From assembly GCA_016987375.1 (NCBI GenBank), contig PJRA01000453.1:1155854-1219853 (forward strand): DNA of 64,000 nucleotides, given 5' to 3'. Source of the DNA: Brachionus koreanus (taxonomy: Eukaryota > Rotifera > Eurotatoria > Ploima > Brachionidae). The stretch's first letter is position 1. Every line of letters begins with the position of its first letter. The notes under the pieces are model-generated. The model was not told where the DNA came from, did no database searches, and was given only the letters and a program-made list of their open reading frames with translations. This document shows positions 1 to 10,567 of this stretch, one piece after another. The position numbers and the translations under genes were made by a program.

Positions 1-1564
1 TTTTAATATAGACAGTCGGATTTGACCCACGACGGGTATTTCTGATCCATTCGAAAATTTGTAATTCTCCAGTCTTGACTTGGATTTTTGCACCAAGTCA
101 CTTAGTTGACTTAGATGTTTGTAGCATGAATTGCCTATTGAATTGATTGAAAAGAGTCCGATTTCCATGCGATCTCTGTCTCTTTTTAGTTTTTCTTCTT
201 CTTGACTTTGATTCATTTCAATTCTAAATTAAATAAGACAAATTTAATCACAAATCAATTTAGTTAAATTCAACTTCTGAAACAAATAAATAGAAAGATA
301 GAACAACAGACAAAAAACACTCAATTAAATGTTTCTAGATTAAAATCAATATTTGAATTTTATTTTCAGAAGTTTAAAATTTCTTATTTTCAATTTTTAC
401 TCGTTCGACCAAGTAACAGGCTCCAATAGAGTCATAAAAACATCAATGCCTTGTAACAGGGAGCTATTGTTTTTGTCTTGAGAAAGAAATATTGTTTGTA
501 GCAATTTGTCCAAGATTTCTTCGCTTGATTAAATCAAAAATTAGATAACTAATATTGCTTTAGAAAAAAAATTACGATTCTAATTGTTCCAACAGAGAAT
601 TTTTGTGCAAATATTCAATTGTATTTAGACCAGGATCTTTTGGTTGAGCGTTAGAATTAACTTCACAAACAGACATAAAACCATCGTTTGCCAGCTCTCG
701 TTGGTTTAATATTTGATCGCGACTGATGCGTATTAGATCGGAGAAAAGCTGTGAAGCATTCGAATGAACTTCGTTCGAGTGTTCAAATGAAAATAAGTCA
801 ACAAGGCCATTGACAAGCTTGATATCTTTGAGCCACTGTACAACCTTGTGTCGAGTTTCGATCATGTCTACATTGGTCAAAAATCGCAACAGAATATCTG
901 TTATGGCTGATGTGTTGATATTTTGTAAAAAGTGTTCTAAAAATTTTTCTTTTTTTTGAATAAAACTTAAAAACTTAAAAGCAAAAGCTTATAGATTTAA
1001 TTTAAATTCTTTTTTTGTTCAAAGCATACTTGTTCAGTTTTGCGGCTAATTAGACATCCCATTATTTTGGCAAAATAACTAGCCATCAATGGATTGACAG
1101 TTTCTTGATTGTTATTTGCCAAAAAAGAGTACAATTTTTCCAAAATAGCTTCATTTTCAATCAATGAATCATTGACTGCTGGAATGTCACAAATTAGCAA
1201 TTCACAAGAAATAGTGGAGTACTTGAATCGCTCTTTTTCGCTAAGCTCTTCGGACGGAAGCTCAATGGAATTCTCAATTAATTGATTCAAATTTTCCGGA
1301 CGGATCAAACTAAATTAATCGATTTTGTATTCAATTTTTCTAATAAAAATCTAATTTTTTAAACTTACAAATTAACTAATTTCTCATTATTGGTTTTACA
1401 TTCTTGTAATACATCCTCTTCGTCTAAAATTTCTTTTAACGTTATGTCCTAAAAAGGTTAGAAAACTTAAAAAAAATTAAAAAAAATTTTAAATTTGTTC
1501 TTCAAACCTCTTTTTCAAGAAGATTGGGTATCTGCGAAGTTGAGTAATTAAAACGCCAAAACAT
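1..1564 (-). CDS. PPP6R: Protein phosphatase 6 regulatory subunit (SAPS family), 5' part, runs off the window
   Basis: Regulatory subunit that recruits the PP6 catalytic subunit in the cytosol. Six exons join in phase: 1564-1508, 1448-1369, 1309-1030, 973-576, 523-401 and 223 to beyond 1. The protein begins MFWRFNYSTSQIPNLLEKED and continues with the block EDVLQECK. It then has SCELLICDIPAVND, a C-terminal-of-exon ISRKTEQ, and the stretches HFLQNINTSAITDILLRFLT and HSNASQLFSDLIRISRDQ. These are the signature blocks of the SIT4-associated/PPP6R N-terminal helical repeat domain. The start is the ATG giving the family-typical MFW. Introns are 45-180 nt with canonical GT/AG ends. Exon 6 (EIEMNQSQEEEKLKRDRDR...) is less conserved and open to the window edge. 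The remaining C-terminal half lies outside. Family assignment is firm; which vertebrate paralogue is closest cannot be said. Confidence 0.9.
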
Positions 1565-3439
1565 TCCCCTTCGATATTTATTAATAAGACTATTTTAAAA
1601 TTTCAATTTTCAATTTTTCAATTAAAATATTAAAAGAAAATTATTCTCGAACTAATTAATGCTTAAATTTGGTTTTTTTTTGTCTAATTTGACTCAATTT
1701 TGTGCCTTGCATTTGAAATAAACATAACAATTAATATAGCTAAGGTAAAATAAATTTAGAAAAGCTTTGTTTTTTCTAGAGAATAAGTTTTAGAAGTTTT
1801 ATTTCGTCGATTATCTCCGAATTAGGTTTTTCAAACAAAGCCATGTTATCAACTTTTCTCGTCAATGTAAGTAAAATTTGTCGCTCTTTTTTTTTAAATA
1901 AAGATACCAGATTGCAAAACCCTAAGTAATCAAGTAGCTTGTTTGAAAAAAATTTACCCTGGTTTTGTCGCTATTCAATTTTTTTAATTTTTAATTTTTT
2001 TTTAAAAAAATGTATTATATTAAGTATTGAGCTAAATTTTTTGGTTAACATAATTTAAGAATCGAAATTTTTACAGAATTTTTTGATTTTATTCTTGGAC
2101 AATAATTAGGATAATTGAACATTTTTTAACGCTAATTTTTCCCTATGCTATTTTTATAGTTCAACAAAATGATTAGTTTTTGAGTTTGAATAAAATAAAT
2201 CAGAAAATAATATAATAAAATTTTAAAAAGATTCGAAAATAAAATAAACTAAAATTCATTAGTTTTTTTGAGGAGTTTTTGTTATAATTTTATAAATATA
2301 TAAGCTTCAGTATTATTCTAAAATTAATTTTTTCAAGTTTATTTATTAAAAAAAAATAAGAATTTCTTTGTAAAGCCGAACAAAAAAATTTTATTATTCA
2401 ATTTAAATTTTGAACTTTTAGAGGTAATTAATTTATTATTTAGAAAAATTATGTCCAAATATGTACCTCCAAATCATGTCTTTATACAAGAATTTACCAT
2501 CAATTCAATCGCTTGGTCAATTTTTATCTTCTCTTTCTTTTTTTTTTTTAATAATTAAAATGAGCTATTACAGCAAACATTTGGTACTTTTTGATAGCTC
2601 TTTTCACCTTAGATACGAACAAAAACTTTTATTCTAATGGTTCAACCTACATCCATGTATTTATACCTTTATTATTTTATTGTCGTAGTTCTATTTCATG
2701 CTATTACATCTTTTGTTGATTACTAATAAAAGTCCAATAAATCGTTTATACTAAATTAATTTTAATTTTATTTTTCTCCACCACTTTTTTCAACTTAATT
2801 TAAAATACTTAGAACCTTTTTTTTACTACGAAAAAAAGCAAGAAGAACTCTGAAAGATAATTTTTAGAAAAAAGCCAGAAAAATGATTTATACAATGATA
2901 ATTCACAAAAATATTTCATTTGAATATTTGCCAAATATTAAAGTCCAACAATTTGAATTCGTTTCATTTCATGTAAAGTTTTGTATATAATGTATAAATA
3001 TTTTGCTCAGAATTTTGTCTTGTTTAAATGTTTTTAAATAAAATTGAAATTTTTGGTACAGCATACATTCAAAAATTAATTTTTTTAGAGAAAATTAAAA
3101 ATTTGTAAAAATATAATAATAATAATAATAATAATAGATTTATTAGAGATTTTTAAATTAGCACTAGTGCGATACCATTAAAAAGTGTACCTAAAATTTT
3201 AAATTTTTATTTGTAGAAAAAATTAGTGGTAAAAATTTAGAGAAAAATTAAAAAAAAAAATTTTTTTCTAAGTCAAAGACAAGTTATTGACAAGTCAAAA
3301 ATGATATTGTTAAGATAAAATTTTAAAAAATTAAAAATAAAACCGCTATTTTTCTTAGTTTGTGCACATGCTTTTAGTTAATTCAAATAAAAATCGTCGT
3401 TAGCATCAATAATTAAAATCTATTAAATAAAATTAGAGA
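1565..3439. other. Intergenic, AT-rich, no gene seen
   Basis: Both strands are dominated by A/T runs with frequent stops. No ORF with recognisable similarity was found. It separates the divergent PPP6R and the orphan gene at 3440, so promoters for both should lie here, but no clear TATA box was identified. It contains one short (TAA)n microsatellite near 3113-3136. Confidence 0.6.
3113..3136. repeat. (TAA)n microsatellite
   Basis: About eight uninterrupted trinucleotide units are visible directly in the sequence, in the spacer upstream of the orphan gene. Confidence 0.9.
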
Positions 3440-5095
3440 ATGAACCGTGGCTATTCTGGCTATGTGGACTACTACGACTACCATAGGCCGATTAATCCAG
3501 TCGAGAGACGCAGCAAGTGTGCCAACTTTCCACTTTGGCAAAATATAGCACGAGTGTTTGAGTTTTTAATCTCTGGCAAACTGGACGAAATAACTCCCAT
3601 GGAAATGTACAGCCCTGATTTGACGCCCTACTACAATTCCATCGAACACACAAAATCAATCCGCAACCCGATCGATCCGTCCGATTCGGACGAATTCATC
3701 TGGGACTATAAAAATCCCCTTCATTACAAACTGCTCAAACTTAAACTAAAGCTAATCACTCAGAGTGAACAAATGGTCAAGTTGTTCAAATCAAATGAGA
3801 CCAGTTGCAAAAAATGTGCCAAAGAAACAAGAAATTTTATTTTGTTTAGAAATTTTGTTATAGACAAAGTGGAAGAGTATGCGGTTAGTTTGCGAACGGG
3901 TCTAGACCGATTATTTGACCGATTTGCTATACATAGACTAAAAAATTCGTTTGATATCAACACAGTAAACGATTTAAATCAGTTTATCCGCATATTATAT
4001 CCAATAGATCCTGTTTGCGACCCAAACACCCATTTGATTGATTTTTGTGCCAACAAAGTTCACGCTTTGCTCGATCTGCTGGTTTATGAGGACTTTTTTA
4101 GTCCAAAAGCACGAGTTGACGAGCACACGCGAAAGCCAAAGTCCTATCAAAGTGAGTACAGAGCATTGGACAACAATAATAAAGTAAATAGAAAAGTTTC
4201 ACCGGCTAGAAATGAAAATACTGAAGTAATCAATTATGACATAGATTTAGATTTTGATTTAGATGAAAAAGTAAAAGCTAAAAAAAAATCCATCTCTTTT
4301 TCAAGCATGTCTTCTGTTTCGATTGAGTCTGATTTAGACTCAAAAAAGAGTAGAAAAAGACGCAAAAAGTCTCATCATAAAAAGTCAAAAAAAGCTAAAC
4401 CAAATGAAAAAGTTGAAAGATTGACAAGTTCTGCGCTAATAAACGAAATTCGCAAAAATAAAAATAACAAAAAATCAAAAAAACCTAAACATTTGGACAA
4501 AATTGAAAATTCAAATGAAATTTTTGTTCTAGTTGATTTTAATTTAAATCCAAGTGAATTAGATGCACTTAGTCGTTTAATGCCATTAATTGGTTATAAA
4601 TTAACCAATTTGGATCTAAACGATTATATAAATGAATGCAAAGTTAAACAAAACACTGTTAAATCCTATTTTGAACTAGTTGATAAGTTTTATCAAGGAG
4701 TTAGAAGTGACAATTTGCTCAAAGATAAATTTTTAGCCAAATATCAAAATTTAGATAGTCAAAATGAGTCGATAATGGACGACTTTTTTTCAAAATGTCA
4801 ATTAATGTTCAAAATATTGAACGAAATTCAGACTAGATTGAATCAAGAACTAGATTATATGCAAAAATTGGATAGCTATTTGTCTCAATTTAGCTCTGAT
4901 AATAGATTAGATTGTCTCAAGACACAAGTGTACAATATTCAATTGGAACTTGTCGATTTTTGCAGAGCCAAACTAAATGCCAAATTAGATAATTATGACT
5001 ATTTAACTTCCATGAATTTTAGTTATTTGTTAGATATAGCTAATCGTTTTGTTGAATATTATAAAATTGATTCATTGCCTCTTTTGCACACATGA
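3440..5095 (+). CDS. Uncharacterised intronless protein with lysine/serine-rich middle segment, 551 aa
   Basis: I do not recognise this family. The ORF is intact from ATG to TGA. Residues about 1-230 are mixed globular (YDYHRPINP, FPLWQNIARVFEFLISG) with a short CKKCAK pair of cysteines near 122. Residues about 275-355 are low-complexity: a DLDFDLDEK acidic stretch, a serine run, then lysine-rich clusters such as KKSRKRRKKSHHKKSKKAK that look like a nuclear or nucleolar localisation signal. Residues about 360-551 are again predicted helical (NPSELDALSRLMPLIG, LNEIQTRLNQELDYMQKLDSYL). There is no signal peptide or membrane segment. A polyadenylation signal AATAAA lies about 80 nt after the stop (5174-5179). 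An AG sits 3 nt before the ATG. Coding status is supported by length and by codon use richer in G+C than the flanks. Function unknown; a nuclear role is only inferred from the basic tract. Confidence 0.8.
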   Translation: MNRGYSGYVDYYDYHRPINPVERRSKCANFPLWQNIARVFEFLISGKLDEITPMEMYSPDLTPYYNSIEHTKSIRNPIDPSDSDEFIWDYKNPLHYKLLKLKLKLITQSEQMVKLFKSNETSCKKCAKETRNFILFRNFVIDKVEEYAVSLRTGLDRLFDRFAIHRLKNSFDINTVNDLNQFIRILYPIDPVCDPNTHLIDFCANKVHALLDLLVYEDFFSPKARVDEHTRKPKSYQSEYRALDNNNKVNRKVSPARNENTEVINYDIDLDFDLDEKVKAKKKSISFSSMSSVSIESDLDSKKSRKRRKKSHHKKSKKAKPNEKVERLTSSALINEIRKNKNNKKSKKPKHLDKIENSNEIFVLVDFNLNPSELDALSRLMPLIGYKLTNLDLNDYINECKVKQNTVKSYFELVDKFYQGVRSDNLLKDKFLAKYQNLDSQNESIMDDFFSKCQLMFKILNEIQTRLNQELDYMQKLDSYLSQFSSDNRLDCLKTQVYNIQLELVDFCRAKLNAKLDNYDYLTSMNFSYLLDIANRFVEYYKIDSLPLLHT

Positions 5096-6904
5096 ATCAT
5101 TTGTTGCTTGTTTATTGTTCTTTTTTTCTTTCTATATCTTGTTTATTTAACCCGTCCAATGTAAATATTTAAAAATAAAACGAAAAGTTAACTAACTAAC
5201 TAAAATTTAGACTCATTAATAAATATGCTATTTTTATTTTTTATTAATTTTATTTTATTTCCGAATTTAAAACAAGACACAGTTTAAAGTGTGTCTAATA
5301 AATCATTTTTTTTTGTTTATCCCGTTAATTTTTAAAATAAGTTGACAATTTTTTTTTAACATAGTTCAATAGATAAAGTGGATTTTTTTAGCTCTAGAAA
5401 ATGTTCCAAAATATAATTTACGACTAGTTTCAGAAAAGTGGTATTTAAATTCAAATTATTTGACAAATTTAAGACTAAGATTCTTGAAATATTTAAGATA
5501 AGGTGGAATTATGATAAAATTTGTATTGAGTATTTTATTTTAGATCTCGATGAGCTGATTCCGAATGAAAAATTAATTTATTTAAATCACAATTAGTTTG
5601 GGAATATGACGCCTCAAATGTTTCTAGCAATAATATGCTTTAAAATGGGATATCTTAGTCAATTTTCAAGCAAAATATTAAAAAATTTATGTTTTTGAAA
5701 ATTTTTTACAAGATTTTATATCTTTTGACAATAAAAGTAAACTTTTTAGTATGTCCACCTTATAACTTTGAACTTTGAAAGGCCTCTCATGCCACTGAAC
5801 GATCCAAAAAAAATTTTTTATTGTATTTTAAAATGAGTTAAAAATAGCCCGTAAAAATGAATGTTTTATGAATGTGTTAGTCATGCAAGCAGAGATTCGA
5901 GGGTTAAAAACTCACTGAAGGTGAAAAAATCTCCAAAATATTTCTGCATGACGGGACGCATGTTTAAACTCCTTTCATCAAAAAAGTGGAACCAGTTTCC
6001 ACTTAATAATAATTGCGGTATAGATGATTATCTTGATACAGTAAATTTGAAAAAATCTGTAAAAAATATTACAATTTTATTTTTAAATAATAGAACTAGT
6101 TTTTAATTTGTATAAAAAAATATTTTTAGCGTTTTTTTTTCGGTTCTATTGTACCAAATTTCTCAAAACCAAAGTTAAAATTAATCTGTTTTTATCATAT
6201 AGATAGATTAAAATCTTATTTTTTAGAAAAAATCCACATTTATATTTTTTTAAAATGTATGAAAAAAAGCATAAGAAATACTTGGTATTGCTTCTGTTGA
6301 AAAAAATTGCCTGTTTATATTATATTTTTTTTGATTTCACACGCAAAAATATAGAAATTAATTTTTCCAAAAATAATAATAATATGCATAAGCTAAAGTA
6401 GAAGGAATTGCGGAGCGAGGCTAGCTCGCTATGATATTTTATTACTCTAAAAAATGTAATTTGATATTTTTATATTTTAAATCTAATTTTCACAAATCAG
6501 ATGAATTAAAAAAAATGTTAAAAAATGAATTTAAGATAAAAGGTCTTTCTATTTTGAAAAAAAAAATTTGGGTACCATTATTTACAAATATTTTTTATTA
6601 TCACAGTTTTTTGAGAAATAAAAAAACTGTTATAACAAACAATATTTATAAATTAAATAAGCTTTATTTTTTATTAATATCAATCATAGGTTACTGCATT
6701 CAATTTTACCTAGCTTTAATCGTTTCTTACATCTTTTTAACTTTTTATAGACCGTAATTCTCCACTCTATGTTTCAAATCAACTAGACTCAATAATTTTT
6801 AAAATTTTAAATATTTTTAAATTAGTTCTAAAATAATTTAATTTTTTTTTAAACATTTTATTAAAGTAAAGTTAATTTAAATAGACGATTTTATAAAAAT
6901 TTAG
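5096..6904. other. Intergenic, mostly featureless; transposon end near 6170
   Basis: After the polyadenylation region of the preceding gene this 1.8-kb spacer holds no gene I can support. Two small open frames (5861-6106 and 6431-6757) have A/T-driven composition and no recognisable motif. At about 6131-6170 there is a right-end-like sequence (reverse complement begins GGTTTTGAGAAATTTGGTAC) matching the ends of a foldback element at 44788-45113. A 6-bp hairpin AGCGAG/CTCGCT occurs near 6415-6430. Confidence 0.5.
6131..6170. mobile_element. Isolated terminal inverted repeat of a MITE-like element
   Basis: Read on the minus strand from 6170, the sequence starts GGTTTTGAGAAATTTGGTAC and continues with an A-rich tract. 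The right end of the element at 44788-45113 starts GGTTTTGCGAAATTTGGTAC in the same orientation. I could not find the partner end upstream, so this is either a truncated copy or one whose other end has decayed. Confidence 0.4.
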
Positions 6905-9568
6905 ATGCTGAATTATTTGGGACTATTGTTAATTGTGTTAAAGACTGTCATTAGCCATAATTTACAATGTGACAAAATCGACAACAATGATAGATTTGAT
7001 TGTTTTCCAGAATTTGGCTCAAATCAAGAAGAGTGCGAGCAACGTGGCTGCTGTTGGTCACCACCTTCAAAAATCAGACAATTTGACTATATAAATACTC
7101 CATATTGCTATTATCCATCCGATTTTCCCAACTATCGAGTAATCTCAAGCCAATTATTGAAAAACACTCTTGTCTATTCACTTGAAAAGCTAAATTCTAC
7201 TTTTAGACAAAACGAAATTTTAAAATTAGATGCGCGTATTGTCTACGACACAAAGAATAGACTGCGAGTTCAAATAACAGATGCTAATCGAAAGCGTTTT
7301 CAAGTGCCTGTTTACAACAACAATTTTAAAGCTTATGAGCCAATGAATCGTAACGATGATACTGATTACCAAATTTATGTAAACCAAGATCCATTTGCAA
7401 TAAAAATATTTCGCAAATCAAGCGGAAGACTAATATTTGACACTAGTGTGGCACCATTGATTTACGCAGATCAGTACATTCAATTTTCAACTCGTCTAGT
7501 CAACAAAATATTCTATGGTATTGGCGAACATCAAGACAACTTGGCTCACAAGGCCGATTGGAATAGATACACATTTTGGAATAGGGACATACCACCGTCC
7601 ATAAACACTAATTTATACGGCACTCATCCATTTTACATGAGCATAGACCAAGATGGCACAGCCATGGGTTTCTATTTGCTTAATTCGAATGCTATGGACA
7701 TTAATGTTAATCCAACACCAGCACTTACATTTATAACAATCGGAGGCATAATTGATTTTTATGTTTATCTCGGAGCTAGTCCGTCCGAAGTAGTCGCTCA
7801 ACATTTGGACGTAATAGGTCGACCTCAAATGCCTCAATATTTTACATTAGGATTTCATTTGTGCCGATGGGGTTACTTTACATCCGAAAAACTACTTGAG
7901 GTTATTAGACGTAATAGAGCCATCGGCATACCTTACGATGTTCAATGGACGGACATAGACGCCATGAGTCAACGATTAGACTGGACTTATGATAAGCAAA
8001 ATTTTTCCACATTGCCTCAAGTGATACAAGATTTACACGAACATGGTCAGTATTATGTTAACATAATCGATCCGGCCATAAGCAATACGCCTGGCTACTA
8101 TCCGTACGAGTCTGGTCTGGAACAAAATGTATTCATTAAACCGTTGAATGGAAGTGAACCGTTGGTTGGCGTTGTTTGGCCAGGCACAACAGTTTTTCCG
8201 GATTTTTCAAATCCAAATGCATCAATATGGTGGCTCGAACAAGCTAAAAATTTTCATAATCAAATATCATATGACGGAATTTGGATTGACATGAACGAAC
8301 CGTCTAGTTTTGTCGACGGCAGCATAAATGGTTGTGCTGGCAATCGCTACGATGATCCGCCCTATGTGCCAAAAGTGATTGGTGGCGCGCTTAGCTCAAA
8401 AACAGTTTGTCCAAGTGCTCAACAATACTTGTCAAATCATTACAATTTGCACAATTTGTACGGTCATTTCGAAGCCATAGCTACATACAATGCTTTACGT
8501 TCGATAATTAAGAACAAGCGGCCATTTATTTTGACCAGGTCCTCGTTTGCCGGCACTGGTCAATATGCTGCTCATTGGTCTGGTGACAATCGAGCTACTT
8601 GGGAAGACATGTACTATTCAATACCCAATATGCTCTCATTTAACATGTTCGGCATATCACAAGTTGGCTCGGACATATGTGGATTTAGTGGTGATACTAA
8701 TGAAGAATTGTGTGTTAGGTGGATGCAATTAGGTTCATTTTATCCATTTATGAGAAATCATAACGACGATGTGAGCAAAGATCAAGACCCAGCTGTGTTC
8801 AGCAAAGTTGCACAAACCATTATTAAAAAAGCATTGTTAACCAGATACACTTTGTTGCCTTATTTCTACTATCTTTTCTATAAAAGCAGCCAATTCGGAG
8901 AAACTGTGGTTAGACCGATGTTTTTTGAGTTTCCTATTGATTTTTCAACACATGAAATAGACCGTCAATTCATGCTCGGACCTGCTTTACTAGTTACACC
9001 GGTCCTAGAGCCAGCAATTGAACATGTGACTGGTTACTTTCCAAATGAAACTTGGTACGATTTTTACAATGGAAAAAAGCTAGACATAACCAAAGGAGAG
9101 TTTGTAAATTTGGAAGCTCCAATAACGGATATAAATGTGCATATCAGAGGTGGTTATGTGATACCACTTCAGCATCCAGGTCTAACCACTGCTCAATCGA
9201 GAAAAAATCCATTTTCTCTTTTGGTTGCCTTGAAACAAAACGGTACTAATAATAAGTACGCGTTTGGATCACTTTATTGGGACGATGGAGAGTCGTTGAG
9301 TTCAATTGATACGCAAATATTTAATTATTTTAATTTTATGGCTAATCAAAATGAAATCAAAATAGACAAAGTTAGACATGGCTTTGAGTGTAAAATGATT
9401 TTAGCTGATGTTAAAGTCTATGGAGTTGATAATAAAGTTGAATTTGTTAAGATAAATGGTGATTTGTATGACAATTTTGTATATGATGATTCTAATCGTG
9501 TTTTGGAAATAAAATTTCTACAAATCGATTTATTGCTCAATAAGTTTATTAGTCTTTCGTGGTCTTAA
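6905..9568 (+). CDS. Secreted trefoil-domain GH31 alpha-glucosidase (maltase / lysosomal-type), 887 aa
   Basis: Retaining exo-alpha-glucosidase that releases glucose from maltose, starch or glycogen ends, either in the gut lumen or in lysosomes. Residues 1-18 are a signal peptide (MLNYLGLLLIVLKTVISH). About 22-68 form a P-type trefoil with the six-cysteine pattern including GCCWSPP. An N-terminal beta-sandwich follows, then the GH31 barrel from about 270. The catalytic nucleophile is Asp462 in WIDMNEPSSF and the acid/base is Asp561 in HWSGDN; both are present, so the enzyme should be active. The C-terminal beta domains end at SLSWS. Length is close to lysosomal GAA and to one repeat of maltase-glucoamylase. 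The gene is intronless. A splice-acceptor-like AAATTTAG directly abuts the ATG, and AATAAA follows about 20 nt after the stop. Closest vertebrate paralogue (GAA or MGAM/SI) cannot be decided here. Confidence 0.95.
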   Translation: MLNYLGLLLIVLKTVISHNLQCDKIDNNDRFDCFPEFGSNQEECEQRGCCWSPPSKIRQFDYINTPYCYYPSDFPNYRVISSQLLKNTLVYSLEKLNSTFRQNEILKLDARIVYDTKNRLRVQITDANRKRFQVPVYNNNFKAYEPMNRNDDTDYQIYVNQDPFAIKIFRKSSGRLIFDTSVAPLIYADQYIQFSTRLVNKIFYGIGEHQDNLAHKADWNRYTFWNRDIPPSINTNLYGTHPFYMSIDQDGTAMGFYLLNSNAMDINVNPTPALTFITIGGIIDFYVYLGASPSEVVAQHLDVIGRPQMPQYFTLGFHLCRWGYFTSEKLLEVIRRNRAIGIPYDVQWTDIDAMSQRLDWTYDKQNFSTLPQVIQDLHEHGQYYVNIIDPAISNTPGYYPYESGLEQNVFIKPLNGSEPLVGVVWPGTTVFPDFSNPNASIWWLEQAKNFHNQISYDGIWIDMNEPSSFVDGSINGCAGNRYDDPPYVPKVIGGALSSKTVCPSAQQYLSNHYNLHNLYGHFEAIATYNALRSIIKNKRPFILTRSSFAGTGQYAAHWSGDNRATWEDMYYSIPNMLSFNMFGISQVGSDICGFSGDTNEELCVRWMQLGSFYPFMRNHNDDVSKDQDPAVFSKVAQTIIKKALLTRYTLLPYFYYLFYKSSQFGETVVRPMFFEFPIDFSTHEIDRQFMLGPALLVTPVLEPAIEHVTGYFPNETWYDFYNGKKLDITKGEFVNLEAPITDINVHIRGGYVIPLQHPGLTTAQSRKNPFSLLVALKQNGTNNKYAFGSLYWDDGESLSSIDTQIFNYFNFMANQNEIKIDKVRHGFECKMILADVKVYGVDNKVEFVKINGDLYDNFVYDDSNRVLEIKFLQIDLLLNKFISLSWS

Positions 9569-10567
9569 TTGATTGAAATTTAAAAAAATAAAATGTATGG
9601 TAATCTTAGTAAAATATTTAGTAAATATTTTATTTATTCACTTATTAAATAGCTAGTTGTGTTTAGTAGTTTTTAAACATTTTTTTTTCACAATAAATTA
9701 TTAAGTTTTTTTTTTCTAATAAATTAATATTTATTCTATTTTTGACTTAAAATTTTAAAATAAAACATATTTTAAAAAGAAAAATATTTCATTTCTCACA
9801 TTATAAATTATTTATACTCACGTAATTTTCTAAATTTTAAATTAAATCAATAAACTTAAATAATTATCTTCAATGCTATTTACATAATATTAAACTGTTT
9901 CGTTCATAATTTTTATTAAAAGAGAACAGAAATAGCAAAATATGTTCGAAACAATCTGTTTCTGAATTATTTTCTGAATTCAGTGTTAAAAAAAATCAGA
10001 CAAAAAAGAAAAAAAATTAAATTTCAATGTAATGAATTATGCCATTTCCGTTCCTTTTAAAGAAAGAGTGTATCATTTTTTTTTATAAGAAATATTTTAC
10101 GCAATATAAAATCAGTAATTATAAAGCATCGTTCTATTTAAGACGAATTATTTAATTCCCATTTAAATTAGAAAAATTAAAAATAGTTTTTTCCTTTCAA
10201 AAGAAAGATTTAAATTAAAATAACTTTAAAAAAGTGAATTGAAAATTTGAATAAAACCAAATAGAATTGATTATATTTTAAAATAAAATTCTTCAAAAAA
10301 AACTCGAAAATAATTCGAATAATTTACAAATAAAAATTTAATATAGCAAGCACTTAAATTAAAAAAAAAAAACAAAATTTTGTATTTTAGATAAACTATG
10401 TTGGGGGTAAATAAAAGAAAAGATAAATTCAAATTTTTATTTCATTTATTTTATATTTTATTTTGCTATGACTTTAAAAAATAAATAATGAAGTTTGTCA
10501 AAATATTGAAACAAAAAATCCTTAAGTTAATAACTTTAAAAAAAATTAATATGAATAAAAACAAATA
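9569..10567. other. Convergent intergenic spacer, no gene seen
   Basis: AT-rich DNA between the 3' ends of the alpha-glucosidase and the minus-strand glutamine synthetase. It holds AATAAA-type polyadenylation signals on the plus strand just after the glucosidase. No coding, RNA or repeat structure was recognised. Confidence 0.6.

Noticed and set aside
1000..1029. Reading PPP6R exon 3 through to VCFEQKKNLN before a stop
   Set aside because: The GTATGC donor after ISRKTEQ joined to 973 gives FLSFIQKKEKFLEHF in phase and matches the family; read-through hits a stop.
5861..6757. Two small plus-strand open frames (81 and 108 codons)
   Set aside because: A/T-driven composition, no motif, no splice context; one looks membrane-like only because of Phe/Ile/Leu-rich AT codons.
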